DNA of 64,000 bases from positions 1-64,000 of the forward strand of contig VIIQ02000614.1 in the NCBI GenBank assembly GCA_007449985.2. Reading direction: 5' to 3'. A model generated the notes under the pieces. That model had not been told where the DNA came from. It worked only from the letters and a program-made list of their open reading frames with translations, and searched no databases. Shown here piece after piece: positions 45,783 to 58,009 of the stretch (positions are counted from its first letter, which is position 1; each line of letters starts with the position of its first letter). Source of the stretch: Desmodesmus armatus (lineage: Eukaryota > Chlorophyta > Chlorophyceae > Sphaeropleales > Scenedesmaceae). A program made the position numbers and the translations under genes.

Positions 45783-47519
45783 GGTGGAGGTGGAGGAGAG
45801 CCCGTGCTGCCTGTGCTAGGCAGGCATGCCCAGCTACTGCATTATGCAGGCTGGTGCCAGGGTGTGGTGTACATATGTAGCTGTGCAGACATGTCCTGCG
45901 CAAGTTGGGGATCATGTGTCCAGTGTTGTGGTGCATGCACAGTGGCTGGATGGCAGTGCTTGTGGTTGTTGGCTGGCAGCGTCAATGGATTCACCACACT
46001 GGCCCTGGACCATCAGGCAGCAATGATTTGGGTGGCCGGAACGATGGTGGAGCATGTGGCGCAGGGCACTTTCTGGTACATGGCAGGGATGGGTTTCTTG
46101 GGTGTTGCTGTCTGCATAGGAGCGGGAGTTATCAGGTGTAAACACAGATGTTTGTGGTCATGTGCGTGGTCATCTCCCTGTTGAGGCGTTATTCAGAAGC
46201 GGTGTCAATGGATCTGTCCGTACGTGTTGTACGTGCCGCCTGCATGGTGGTTTTGTGGAGCATGAGCCTCTCAGGTGTTGGTGTCAGTCTCACACTGCTG
46301 GGAGGATGACTCCAGGACAAGACATGAGAGTGGCTTGGTGGCCAGCAGCACGCCTGTGGCTGCTTGTATGGGTGTGCGGCTTCTACCTACACAGTGCTGC
46401 TAGTAAGACAATGCCAGGCTGGGGTCCTGTGCAAACATCAGTTGCCATCTCATGTGTGAGATTGAACGTATCGGCTTGCATCCAGCACATACATTTGCCT
46501 GCAGACCTGCCAAGCACTGCATGCAGTTGTCTGATGTTGATGCTGTGCACCAGCACACGCTTTGTTGACGCCGGCCGGCAGGAGGGTAGGGCTTGCATGG
46601 AGGGAAGCTAATGCTGTCCTGCCATTGCCTCAAGCTGTGGCTCTTGAGGGTGCCTGCCGCTCTGTCAGTCTGTCAGCTGTGTTTGCACTGTGCATGTGTA
46701 CACTACATTTGGCTGGTGTTGTTGGCACCAGGTGCCTGAAGTGCCAAGCCTGTCACAGTGTGCCAGATTCGAAAGTGCAGTGTGCTGCATGGCTTCAAGT
46801 CCAAGCAGGGTCAGCAGCATACAACAGATGTCTCAAGATGTACGGTGGCGTGTAACAAAAATGATGGTGTCAACCACATACCGTCAACATGTCAACGAGA
46901 AAGTAATGACACACACTGCCCGCTTGACCAGACATGGAACCAGCAAAGCTGCATGTGCCACATAGCACAGCTACTGCAGCATGCAAGGCAGGTGGCCCAT
47001 GATGCTGACAAGCTGTAAGCTGTGGCAAATTAACCCTGCGGTGACATCAGCCATGATAGGCAGATCAACAGTCTGCACTCACTATCACAGGCTACCAACA
47101 GGCGGTGTCTGCAGTGGACACCACCAGGTCCACCCACTCCGTGCCACAGCTGGTGGACAGCATACAGCACACGGTGTGTCCTGCCTGTACTTCCTGCAGG
47201 CTGCTTCAGCATGCACATCACATTTGTGTCTGCCATCCAGCAAGACCTAATCTCCTGATTGGTAATGATGAAATCAACACGCCCCAGGCTGCAGCCACCA
47301 AGTCATCAGGTCCCTCACCCCAAGCTCAGGCCGGCACTTGGAGCGCGTGTGCTGCTGCACCCTCACTACATAGTACAAAAAGGCATCAGGTGCCTTCACC
47401 CACCAAGTTGCTGCAAGACGAGCCGGCAGCAGCCGCAGCACATATTTTCCAACACACAAGCAAGGAACGATGCTGCCCACACACAGTGACGCCTCCCGCC
47501 TGCCACGCTGCTCCTTTGC
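45783..47519. other. Intergenic stretch, no gene recognised
   Basis: Convergent 3' ends of the giant gene and the DUF3429 gene. A TGTAA at 46137-46141, about 355 bases after the stop, fits the polyadenylation signal used by chlorophyte algae. Otherwise no supported feature. Confidence 0.45.
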
Positions 47520-49095
47520 TCAAGCCTGCTGTTGCTCTGCTTCCCTCTGCTGTTCCTCGCGGAGGCTGTCGATCACTAGGTACATGCTGCGTGTGGCTGT
47601 CAGCAGCATGCCAAAGGTGGACAGGAAGGTCAGCGGCACCCGCAGGGTCATGTACCACGCTGGCAAGACGTTACGGCGGGTGTAGTCAGCCATGTAGCAG
47701 GCAGGCAGCAGCATTGACAGACACAGCGCACCCGCTCCTGCAGGGCACCAGTGACAAACAACAGATTACGACACCATACAACATTGGCTGCCTGCTCCAT
47801 GTCCTCAGCAACTTGATGTCAGGCATAGCCCTAACAAACCAGCGTGCATGAGGCCAGAATGTATGTGTAGGGGTGCTGAAGCACGTGTGAGTGGTACAGG
47901 TCAATGCCTTTGCCACCCACGCAACATCTACCAGAGCTTTCTCAGCAACTGCAGCCTCTGTCAGGCACCTGGACTACTAAAGGAGCTGCCACTAGGGCAG
48001 CCAACACGGCAAGAATGCCATTGTTGCAGTTCAAGGAGGCTAAGGCATCCACTGGACTGTTGAACACGGCAATAATGAAATGAGAGCCAGCCCACCTGGA
48101 TCCACGCAAGCCAAAGGCCAAGCCACCAGGCTGGGTATGACGCTGTACACAAACGACTCATTGGCCAGCTTCACAGCAATCTGGCTGGTCATAGGGGTGG
48201 CCATGGCCATGCCCCAGTGCACAGCACCCAGGAAGGTGACAATCACCACACCATAACACACCTGCGGCAGCAATTTGCAGGCAGCAGCGGTCACCGGTGA
48301 TGACAGTGCTGTCTGTGGTGCAAGTAATGCCAGCTGCTACGGTGGGGGTGTGACTGAGCCTGGCCTGGTGCCCGGCATCGATGGTGGCATGTGCTGATGA
48401 CCGCTCTAGCAGCTGCTCCACGTTGACCTGGGATCTGTGGTGTCTGCAACTGCCAGTCGAAGGGCCTCAGTCCGGCATACAGTACAGGTTGCCATTTGCT
48501 GCACAGATGCCCCATAAAACTCTCCTGACTCTGTGACATTGTGCACTAGGGCTCCCTGTGAAAGTGACCACAGCCGCCCAAAACTTTGATGTATAAACTT
48601 TGTTCAACCTCAATCAAGCAGTTACACCCACACCCTCCCTTACCTGCACCATGGCACAGTTCTCAGCCACTGCAGAAGGCAGGGCCCACTCCAGGTGTTT
48701 GCACACAGGGGGTGCAAACGCTATGAAGGGTATAGCCCCAGCCAGACCCAGCCACTTGGGGACATTGGGAACCCGCTGCCACTTCTGTTGCCACTGCTCA
48801 AAGGGTGACAGCCCACCTGCTGCTGCCTTGCCTGCTGCTGAGCCTGCAGCACCTACAGGAGCTCTGCTGCCAGCTGCTGCTGCTGCCCCTCCGGAACCTG
48901 GACCGGCTGGCGGGCTTGATGCAGGCCTGTGCATCCGAGGCGGCAATCCGGCAGGCCCCTCTGACGCAAACCCTCTGCTGAACTGCAGCTGCATCTGCTG
49001 CCGGGCTGTTTGATACACACCTGAACATTGTGTGCTGCTGCTGTTGGCATGACTGGAGGGTTGCGCAAGCCACTGCTGCCACTGTTTACCAAAGT

Positions 49096-49129
<34 letters not shown>

Positions 49130-49282
49130 TGCGGTCTGGTAGCCCCTCGCCTGCAATGCATTAGTGAGAGGCAGAGCATCAGATCACCACACACTCTGGA
49201 TCCTGCTGAAGGGATGGTGGTGTTCAGTGCTGACCTGCAAAAGCTTCCAGAAAGATGCGACACACTTCTGACGTCCTGACAT
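47520..49282 (-). CDS. DUF3429/TMEM69-like mitochondrial membrane protein
   Basis: A 312-residue protein in 4 exons: 49235-49282, 48644-49150, 48096-48261 and 47520-47737, with consistent phases. The start MSGRQKCVASFWKLLQARGY is basic and lacks acidic residues, as in mitochondrial presequences. A Ser/Gln- and Ala-rich spacer of about 100 residues follows. The membrane part matches the family pattern: VPKWLGLAGAIPFIAFAPP, then VVIVTFLGAVHWGMAMA, VYSVIPSLVAWPLAC, GALCLSMLLPACYMADY and the terminal VLPAWYMTLRVPLTFLSTF. Family members are predicted multi-span proteins of mitochondria and bacteria whose function is not established. The Ser/Gln spacer is an algal addition. Starts 360 bases from the divergent FAP126-like gene. 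Confidence 0.82.
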
Positions 49283-49641
49283 GTCAAATGCGCTTGGCAG
49301 AGCGCCCCTAACCCGCCCTGCAGTAACTCTGAGATAGATCTGCTGTTGAGGCGAAATTGGCCTTGACTGTGAGATCCACCGAGCGGGCACAGAAATCAAA
49401 TTTTGAGAGTCAATGGATGTGTAGACCAACCGCGTTGAGGCGATTCTATGTTGTGCAAAAACCCTGTAGTGGCTGTAGAGTGGTTGCATTTGGCCTGGCA
49501 GCTGTGCTGTGACCTCTTGCTCATTAAAAGCATTACGCTCGATCCTTGAAAGTTATTAAGCGGCTGTGTTGACATTGTCACTAGTGGAAGGTGGACAAAG
49601 CGAGTGCCAGCCGAGAGTCAGACAATCCCGTTTTGCTCAGA
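49283..49641. promoter_or_regulatory. Short bidirectional promoter region (DUF3429 / FAP126-like)
   Basis: Only 359 bases separate the two start codons, so both transcripts must start within this stretch. It is visibly more AT-rich than the flanking exons. No named element recognised. Confidence 0.5.
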
Positions 49642-50817
49642 ATGTCTCGGTTCTACAGTGGTGAGTAATATCAGTCATTGTCTGCGTTGTAGACAGAAAC
49701 ATGCAGCCCTCTGTGATGAACAAGCCCTCTAACAGCTACAGCAGAGCAGAACAGCACCCTTACTGTCGCCACACCCACCCAGAAAGGGGGTGGCATAGAA
49801 CTCGCTGCTGCAGACATATCTAACATGTACATGTTGCCTTGCATGTTGCAGCTGCGCAGTATGAGCAGGACTATCTGCCAAAGCGGCTGAACAACTGGCA
49901 GGTGAACCCCACCATCGACACCAAGGTAGGCAGTGCAGGCGAGGTCCATTGGCATGAGGTGGCAAGCAGGCTTGGTCACAACCATTCAAAGTAGCTGAAT
50001 GCAGCTGTCACAGTTGTTGTGCACCATACCACTTGCTACCAGCGCATCTCTGTCCCACTGGCCCCACACACACCCAGCTGAAATGCATCCCAACACCCCA
50101 GCACAGCAGGTACATGCGCATCCTTGTGTGCACCCTTCCTGCACCATCCCTAATGACCGTCCACCTTCAAACATCTCCACTTTCCAACATCCTGCAAATC
50201 CCCTGCCTGCCTGCCCCACAGTACGGCACTGCAGAAACAAGGTACTCCACCCTGCAGCCCCCCACCAGGCAGCCGATTACATTCTTGGTTGATGACAGGG
50301 GCCACCTGAAGCCTGGGGTGCAGAAGATCAACAACTCATTCCGGACCAAGCTGGGCACAGCTGACAGTGCACCAACACGGTGGCCCAAGGTGGGGCGTGC
50401 TGGTGTGCAGGAAAGACCCCATGACCATACCCAATGTTCCTGTTGTGGTGCTGACACCGCGCATACATGCTGCATACTCATGTGCGCAGCCCTGCTGACA
50501 TATGCAGCAGTCATCTCACAGCATCAGCATTGCATCAAAGTCTGGACATGTGCAGGATTCACTACAACATCCTTGACACCCAGGCAATGGCAGTGCATGG
50601 CCCGTATGTCATGCACATGTGCTGACCCCTCTCTGCACTGCTCCCTTGTCCTGTGCTGTTGCAGCCCTCGCCTGTCATCAAGGCAGCACCAGCGGCTACT
50701 ATGGGTTCCAAGGGCCGGGTGCCCTGCTGCGAGACTGGCAAGCCTGTGTATGACGGCGTTGTCGCCACACGCCTGACACGGCGGAACGGCACTGCAGCAG
50801 CAGTGGCGGCCAACTAG
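49642..50817 (+). CDS. Flattop/FAP126-like axonemal microtubule inner protein
   Basis: A 137-residue protein in 4 exons: 49642-49660, 49852-49925, 50222-50389 and 50665-50817. Two segments match the Flattop (CFAP126) family: near the N terminus SGAAQYEQDYLPKRLNNWQV, like the animal pattern QYEKAF...YLQNW, and in the middle FLVDDRGHLKPGVQK followed by a basic, Trp-containing stretch (APTRWPK). Flattop proteins bind the inner face of ciliary doublet microtubules and help basal-body docking in animals. The C-terminal 50 residues (GRVPCCETGKPVYDGVVATR) are not assigned. Its presence implies a ciliated life stage. The match rests on short conserved blocks, so I am moderately sure. Confidence 0.7.
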
Positions 50818-51863
50818 CCACACTCTGTGACCAGCGAGAGAGCCAGCACAGAAGCACAGCAGCTGTACTGGGTGGGTTGGGGCCCCGGGCTGAACCTATG
50901 TTGGTGTGTCAAAGTGTATCTGTATGTTCATGTGTGTGTCTGGGAACCAGACAATACAGGGTGGGAAGCGGCAACATCAGTAACGCAGGACATCTTGGAA
51001 GGTGTAGGTAGTTGCTGGGCGGTGTCATAACAACAGCACATGGCATGGTTGGGGCAATACGGTAGCAATAATTTGTGCGCGGCTTCCTGCAGTGTGCTGC
51101 TGCTTGTCGTGCTAGGTGACACGGCGCTGGCTAGTGCTGTGTGCCCGAAAGCGCAGGCAAGGGTGATCACTATCAATCCGCTCCATGTATGTTCTGCGTC
51201 ATGTCTGTATGGTTGTGGTTCATCTGTTGCTTTCAGCATGGCTGTTGTGTACAGAGGGGTGCTGATGTGCTGCAAACGCACACCATGTCAGCGCATGGCA
51301 GTGCATTGACGTCCCCGTCAACTGGGTGGTGCTGTAGTCCTTGAGACATCAGGACTGTTAGACATGTGCTTGTATATCAGTGCTACAGATGCCTCTTGCA
51401 TCTGGCAAAGCGCTTTGGGGTGTGGAGCGTTGTGCGAACTCGAGAGAGCCCTGACAGCACGTGCCCCAGGGGGGGGGGGGGGGGGGGCGTGGCAGCTGAG
51501 CTGAGGGGTTGAGCATCCAACGGGTGTTGCTTGGTTGCTGGCATCTGCAGGCCCGAAATGCCACGATCCCCCTTGGCATGCTGCTCAACGGGGAATCGGG
51601 TTCTCCAGCATGCCCAGGTTTGAATCTGGCAGTTGCAGGCATGGTTCTGTGTAAGACTGCTTCCTTCCTATCTCCGTTGAATGTGGTTTGAGAAGTTGAA
51701 AGGTTAATTGTGCTGCCGTTTTCATGTCAGGATGTCTCGTGTTTGCTGAGTCAGGCGGCAGATCACCATCCTGAAGTGCCCTACCCCTTTTTGTGCACAG
51801 CACTACCGCGTCGTGTATCTTCCATCAGGTTTTGAACATCATCGTCTTCTGCGGCTTGCGTGA
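50818..51863. other. Intergenic stretch with a long poly-G tract
   Basis: No gene recognised. A run of 19 G lies at 51469-51487. The region should contain the 3' end of the FAP126-like gene and the promoter of the next gene. Confidence 0.5.
51469..51487. repeat. Poly-G tract (19 G)
   Basis: Uninterrupted G run about 375 bases upstream of the next start codon; its length is probably unstable or mis-called. Confidence 0.9.
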
Positions 51864-53074
51864 ATGGCCGGAAACGATGAGGACCTGGCAGCAGCATTGG
51901 AACTGCACAAGCAGCTGAATGCCATACCCCTCAGAGCCCGCCGCGGTCATGGGCAGGAGCTAGCACACCAGCTGTCAATAGATCGGCTGAAACGTGACAG
52001 AGGCAGTGCAAAACCTCGCTCCAAGCGCACCAACAGCAGCTCACAGGACCACCCAAGCGGCAAGAAGCAGCGGACCAGCGACCCAGATGATCACGGGCAC
52101 ACCAGTGCGCGGCAGAGAATCAAGCGGGACCCAGAAGGTCAGGGAAGAAGAATTTTGGTGCTCGGATACCCCTGATACTTTACACCATCAATTGCTGTTG
52201 AGCAACCTGCACAACCTCTTTCCCTCCTCTCAACAGCGCACCCCCTGGTCGCCTCCTTTGTGCTGTTGTGCAGACTCCAACCACAGCCAGCACGGTGGCA
52301 GTGATCAGCAGCAGGAGCACAAGCGGGCAGATGGCAAGCACTGCGACAGCAGAGACTCAGGCATGGCTGCAGGGGAGGGTGCTCAGCAGCAGCTGGCGTT
52401 GCTGCACGAGCTGGACCCCACACAGCTGCTGCAGGAATGCAGTCAGCCCATCCAAGTAGCATCGCTCTATGCAGCACATAAAGCCAAGCAATCGGCCATG
52501 CAGCAGCCCAGCCAACCAGGTAGGTGTGCATGTGGGAGTGGGTGTTGAGCGTTTTGAGCCAGTTTGAGCAGACAGTGTCTTTGCCCTGCTCTTCATCGCT
52601 GCGATCCAACCAGGCCGCGGTAATGACAACTTGACCATGTTGAGAACCACGTGTTCAAAGCGTGTAATGGGCATGCTGGGCGCTATGACATCCAGGCATC
52701 TGCAGCAGTGGCTTTGCACACCTCTGTCCCCAGCATGCCTGCATTTTTGAGGTTGCCTGACGGCCATGATGCTGGTTGCTCCTGCGACACCTGCTGCAGG
52801 CTATGTCAAGGTGTTCTATGCTGGAGTGCGCTGGGCGCTGAGCTTGCCGCACAGTGCCATCAAGTCCCGGCAGCAGCTGGCTAAGGCCCTCAATGACGCC
52901 TTTGTGGGGGAGATTCTCAGCCTGGGCCAGGGGGAGGGCCTGTGCGTGGTGTTCATAGACAGCAACGGCAATGCAGCAGAGTTGGGCCCTACCAAGTGGA
53001 GCAGCAGCAGCAGGTCTGTCTCAGCGCGCTGGCGCATACTGGCCAAGGCAGCCGTGCGCATCTATGTGCGCTGA
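51864..53074 (+). CDS. Basic nuclear-type protein with PB1/Aux-IAA-like C-terminal domain
   Basis: A 264-residue protein in 3 exons (51864-52137, 52274-52519, 52800-53074), phases consistent. The first 90 residues are rich in Lys, Arg and Ser and include nuclear-localisation-like clusters (KPRSKR, SGKKQR). The middle is Gln/His/Asp-rich, with a helix LLHELDPTQLLQECSQP. The last 90 residues resemble the PB1 fold of plant Aux/IAA and ARF proteins: a first strand with a lysine (GYVKVFYAGVRWALSL), a helix (SRQQLAKALNDAFVGEI), a strand and turn (CVVFIDSNGNAAELGP), a Trp at the expected place (TKWSS) and a final basic helix and strand (ILAKAAVRIYVR). The acidic cluster of the PB1 OPCA motif is weak, so it may present only the basic face. 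Homology to auxin proteins is a tentative inference; the DNA-binding B3 domain and the EAR motif are absent. Confidence 0.6.
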
Positions 53075-53861
53075 GGGGTTAGGTCCCTTTTTTGGCAGCA
53101 ATTGTGGCCGTGTGCCAGCAGGGGTGCAGCAGCCAGCTGCAGCATGCGTCTTGGCTGCAGCTCTTTCTGTGTAAGGCATTTGGTGTCCAGCTGCCAGCGC
53201 CTGCCCTCTGTGGGATGCTGGTTGTTTGGCTGGACTATGACACCGGCATGAGGGTCGGAGTGATTGGGGCTCCTTGTATCATTACTTTGTAACAGTGCGC
53301 CGTGAATCCTTTGCTCAGGCAGCCCTGTTGTGGAGCTCGTGTTTTGAATGGTGGGAGTTTGTCTTTGCTGCTGACAACGAGCAATCAAGTATATAAGCAT
53401 TGTTGGGCACAGTGCATGGGGCATGGAACAAAGGGGTGAACAATGGCATGATGAGACAGCTTGGACCACATATGCTCCAACCAGACGCGGTTACAACACA
53501 GGCACACTGCATTGTCAATCTCCTGCAAGCCAGTGACATTTCTGCAAGCACTGCCCTCCTCTGCACAGGCCTACAACTGTGCAGACAGCAAAACCAGCGT
53601 CCAGACACACGTATACAGCAAAAACACAACACAGGTTGCAGTCATGGAGACCGGCCGTCTGGGTGCAAACAGGCCCTGTCCTGCACAACCCAGATGGTTG
53701 AAATGGTCGCTCTATCACTACAAACCAATCAATATATGTTCAATGGAGGCTGTCCATGTCGCCACAAAGCAGGGTCAACATCCTGTACGCCGGACAGGAG
53801 CTGCAACTTGCCCAGAACCTCCCACACAAGGGCCAAGAGCTCTGCGATGCAGAGCTGCACC
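53075..53861. other. Intergenic stretch, nothing recognised
   Basis: About 0.8 kb between the PB1-like gene and the tentative minus-strand KEN-box gene. No supported coding or RNA feature. Confidence 0.45.
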
Positions 53862-54859
53862 TCAACACACTTGCAGGATGTGGTCAGCGCATTGCTGCCA
53901 AGCGATGCCCCGAAGATGATGCAGCTCCTGCAGGTGCACAACACAACCGGTCAGTACATGCTGTGACAATTGCATAACGTTCAGGCAGCGTCTGGTGCTG
54001 AGCTGCCCTCATGGGTGGTGCAGGACAGTGCAGGAGTGCTGCCTGTTCACAGCACACTTCCACAATGTTTCGTGCACAGCGTCCTGCAGGATGGTCCTTA
54101 GACACTGCTCTGCTGGACACAGCTTTGCTAGCAGAGTGCCATGTTAGGCAACGGTCAGCACATCCAGTGTTCGATGCAATCATGCTGAAAGTCATCGGCC
54201 TAGGCTAACCCACCTGACGAGGCTGCACCCAGCTTGTCAGCAGGTTGCGGTTGACTCCACAAGCCCTTCTGCAGGACAGACACACATGGGCACATTTTGT
54301 CTGCACTCTGACTGTGTGAAGAGGGCATGTTTTGCTGTCGTGTTCATCAGCACACTGGGGCTACAATCGTATGCTGTTCAAAATGTACTTGAATGCATTG
54401 TGGGGCCCATTCACCTGCAGCGCGCTGCCACCTGCTTGTTGGTGCTTCAAGGGCATCCCCCCTGCAAGTACACCAACAGCAGCATGATCATGTGTAAAAA
54501 AGCTGGAATGCACTTTGTGGCGTGTGGACATGGCGCGGCTGTTGTTGACACCACAGCAAGTCAGCTTGGTGTGCTGGGCCGTTGCAGCAGAGCTGGAGAA
54601 TACAGAAGTGCCAATACACAGCACTTTTTGTACTGACCTGCAGCAAGCACAGTGCTGTGATGTCTGCCAGCGGCGTCCTGCCCTTTCCACTGGATGTTGC
54701 TCTGCTGAACTGCTGCTTGCCAGATGGCATCCCAAACATGCTGGGACCCGGCCCCGTGCTGTGCTGTTGCTCGAAGCAAGGGTCGATGTTCTCCTTGTCA
54801 GCATGATAGCTTGGCTTCACACTGCACAGGACATCACCCTTCTCCCCCTTCTGGGCCAT
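53862..54859 (-). CDS. Tentative small protein with KEN box and PLADI motif
   Basis: The first exon (54638-54859, 74 codons) starts MAQKGEKGDVLCSVKP and ends at a good CAG|gtcagt donor. It contains ADKENIDP, a consensus KEN box, and 35 residues later KGRTPLADIT, a phrase often seen near the N terminus of cell-cycle regulators. A second in-phase exon fits at 54214-54268 (KGLWSQPQPADKL), and a last exon may be 53862-53927, ending in TGA, but the middle of the gene is unresolved. KEN boxes are recognised by APC/C activators Cdh1 or Cdc20 and direct timed proteolysis. Function as a cell-cycle-degraded protein is an inference from two short motifs; only the first exon is reasonably supported. Confidence 0.4.
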
Positions 54860-55281
54860 GTTTCTGATGCTGTTCTATGTGAGGCTGCCCTGCAGGCAGC
54901 GTCTGGAACTGACTTTGGAAGCTACGTTTAGCCACAAGCGCTCTAATCAAGCGTATTACACCCCTGTGCTGCGCGCAACCACTGGTGAAGTTTCACAACC
55001 GCTGAGAATGCCCACCAAGCTTAACCCATCAGCATGAACGACGCCCGATTGGATACTTGGAACCCTTATGAGAGGTTTGATTACCAGTTGCTTCAAACTT
55101 CGTAAGTGTTTGAATGAAACTGAAACCATAAACCGCGTGCACATCCGACATCGGCTCAATTCGTCAGAATTGTGCGGCCAGGATGCTGCTGCTTGCTTGT
55201 GCCAACTCAGAGCACACGCTTCCTCACCCCTCGCACCGTGGTCTGCGCTGAGTAACACTTCCCCCATCTGCCACTGTGCAG

Positions 55282-58009
55282 ATGACCCCCCTTGCAGCTG
55301 CCCAGCGGCATCAGCGGCAGCACTGTCGCAGGAATTGCAGCTGGAAAGGACCTCAATACCAGAAACAGAGGCTCCAACCATGCAGGAGCTTCTTGCAGTC
55401 CTTGTTTGGAGGGTGAGACTTCGGGTAACAGTTCCCCCTGCGCCATGCTGTGCCAGTTGGTATATTACCCACCATTGACCAGCCTTGTGTGTCACACCCA
55501 GTTTACCAAGCGGAGAGGTGCAGCTGGTCAACAGTGAGCCTGAGCTGACAAGCTGGCTGCAGCAGGGGGGACTGGACGCCCGCTCACTCAAAGTGCGCAC
55601 TGCCTGGTGACCCCCAACAGTGGGGGGGGGGGGGGGGTGCTGGTGAGGGAGGGATTGGTATCAGACCGCCACTCACATGCAAGAACGGCATTTGTACCAA
55701 ATCCATGAGGTTTTACTCGCAGCACAGGCAGTCTCGTGGCAACCAAGCCCTTCATGAATTGGCTGCTTTGCCTGCTTGTGCTGGTTTTCACAGGTGGTGC
55801 CACAGCAGATCGAGGGTCAAGGGCGTGGCCTGGTTGCCAAGCAGCCTATCAGGGCAGGCGAGCAGATCCTAGCTGTACCTGAAGGCCTGGTGCTGTTCCC
55901 GCCAACTGCAGCAGCAGGTATGGCGACAGCGTATGCTGTTGTGCTGCCTATGCATTTCAATGGCAACCACTGCTTCAATCAATCAGATTGAAGCTCATCT
56001 ACACAGGCTCTAGATTGTGGCATGCTTGCCAAGCAGTAGCCTCATGGTCCCAGGTCTGCATGGACCCTTCTTATTCCTGCAACACTTCCCACCCTCCCCT
56101 CCACCCACACACATACTTCAATGCCACCATAGTGCTGGACTCTGTGTTGCTTGTGCGGTGGTGAGGGGTTGGGGGATGGTGCCGTATGCCCTGCCACTGG
56201 GCTGCTGCCGCCTGCCCTGCAGAGCACGCGGAGGCCATCACGTACTGTGCACTGCTCTGTCCAATGCTCCTTCCCCCTGGCCTGCATTGCAGAGAGTGTG
56301 CTGGCCCCACTCCTCCCACCAGATGCTGAGCAGCTGACAGATTGGACCCTGCTGGTGCTGTACCTAGCAGAGCAGTGCTACTATTTGGACAGAGGCCTGC
56401 CCCTACCTAAGCCTACGTGGGGTCCCTACCTGCAGAGCTTGCCTAAACCCCCTGTTGGCACAATCCTGGACTGGCCAGTTGACGAGGTAGCTTAGGTGGC
56501 GGTCTCTATTGCCAGTTTTTATAAATGTGTCATGTATAGTGTGAGTTTTTTGAGCTGCAACAGCTGCAAGTGTGACGTGCATGCGAGTGAGGGGAATGCA
56601 AACACTGGCAGTTTCATTTGTTGGCTTTGTGACCACCTGGTGGATTGCGCGCCAGCTGCCACGCTAGAGGCAGCTGGCGCGCCTTGGGCCAGGCTGTGCG
56701 CTCATCGTGCTGGAACAACCCTGCTTTACTGCCGGCACCTGCTACAATGTGCTGGTGCTGCTGGCTGCAGGTGTCCAAGCTGCTGTCAGGCAGTGGCCTG
56801 CTGCTGAAGGCACAGGTCATCTTGGTGGCCGCTGAAGCCGTCTGGAAAGACATTCAACCGATCGTCAGTGCAGCCAAGCAGCAGGGCCTGTGCCCGGCAG
56901 ACATGTTCAGCAGAGCCGACATCAACTGGGCTATTGGCATCTGCCTGTCCCGCAGCATCAGGCTGGACGACAGGGGCGACGTGGTGGTTCTGTGCCCTTT
57001 TGCAGACCTGTTCAACCACAGCTGCGACTCTAAGGCATTCCTGCAGTGGGACAAGCAGCAGCAGGCTGTAGTGCTGCAAGCAGACAAAGCTTACAAAGCT
57101 GGGGACGAGGTGAACATGGCTGCTGGCGGCTGTCGGGACATGGGAGGGCGGTTGTTGCACGGCTTGCGTGGCTGCTGCTGAGCTGTGCTGGGGCGTGACA
57201 GAGTGGCAGCTTCATGTGCTGGTGGACTGAAATCCACAACAGTAGATCTGTTGCCTGCATGCGTGTTGCTTCCACACCTCATGGTGTCTTTCAAAGCTGG
57301 GCCTGCTGAGCCTGAATTTGCGTGCCTGGTGTGTTTGCTGCATAACTGCAGGTGTAGCATTGATTTGATCAAATGATTGTTTCAACAGCAAAACTGCTGC
57401 TGCACGTGTGGCTCTGCCACACTCCCTGTGCAGGTAACCATCAGCTATGGCTTCAAGTCCAGTAGCGAGCTGCTGCTCTCCTACGGCTTCTTCCCGCCGC
57501 CCGGCAGCAACCCCTATGACGCAGCCTACCTAACCTTCGCGCCAGAAATCACAGACCCTGCTATGCAGGAGAAGAAACACGCTCTGGTGGCAAGGGGCAT
57601 CCCGCCAGTGGACTACTTTGGGCTGCTCATTGACGCCCTGCCGGCAGGCCTGCTACCTTACGCAGCGTTTTGTACTGCACGGCCCAAGAACGCATCGCCA
57701 GCAGCCATTGAACAGCTGGCGGTTCAGCTATTTGATGAAGACCAACTGCCTGATATTGACGGTGTAAGCAGCGAATTGATCGCGTTGGAAGCGATCGTCA
57801 AGCAGTGCCGAGCAGCATTACCGGGGTACAAGCAGAGCTCTGGGGCAGATAAGCAGCTCGCAGCGACTGTGACACAAGGGGGCGGGTTCAAGCAGCGGAC
57901 GGCGCTTGTTGCTGCAATGCGCGTTCGCGATGCGCAGATCTTGTCGCGAACAGATTTTGTTGCAGCCCAGCGCATACGGGAGTTGAAGAAGGCGGCAGGC
58001 CGAAGATGA
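55282..58009 (+). CDS. SET-domain methyltransferase, Rubisco LSMT-like, probably plastid
   Basis: Protein lysine methyltransferase of the plant Rubisco LSMT/SETD3-6 group, 484 residues in 6 exons: 55282-55412, 55502-55592, 55794-55917, 56293-56486, 56771-57109 and 57434-58009, all in phase. The first 44 residues are Gln/Arg-rich without acidic residues (QRHQRQHCRRNC), like a transit peptide. The SET domain opens with QGRGLVAKQPIRAGEQIL; the iSET part follows (LVLYLAEQCYYLDRG); the S-adenosylmethionine motif is PFADLFNHSCDS near residue 258 and the catalytic Tyr is in VTISYGFKSS near 298. The C terminus is the Rubisco-substrate-binding helical domain (LLLSYGFFPPPGSNP to the end). Known substrates of the family are Rubisco large subunit and chloroplast aldolase; which applies here is unknown. 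Faces DGAT2 tail-to-tail, 238 bases apart. Confidence 0.87.
55622..55637. repeat. Poly-G tract (16 G) in a SET-gene intron
   Basis: Homopolymer within the second intron of the SET methyltransferase gene. Confidence 0.9.

Noticed and set aside
45783..47519. Search for a further gene or transposon remnant
   Set aside because: Only short frames without family signal, no terminal repeats and no reverse-transcriptase or transposase motifs.
48158..48421. Open minus-strand frame between exons 2 and 3 of the DUF3429 gene
   Set aside because: Direct splicing of exon 2 (ending CAMVQ) to VCYGVVIVTFLG preserves the family sequence, so this stretch is intron.
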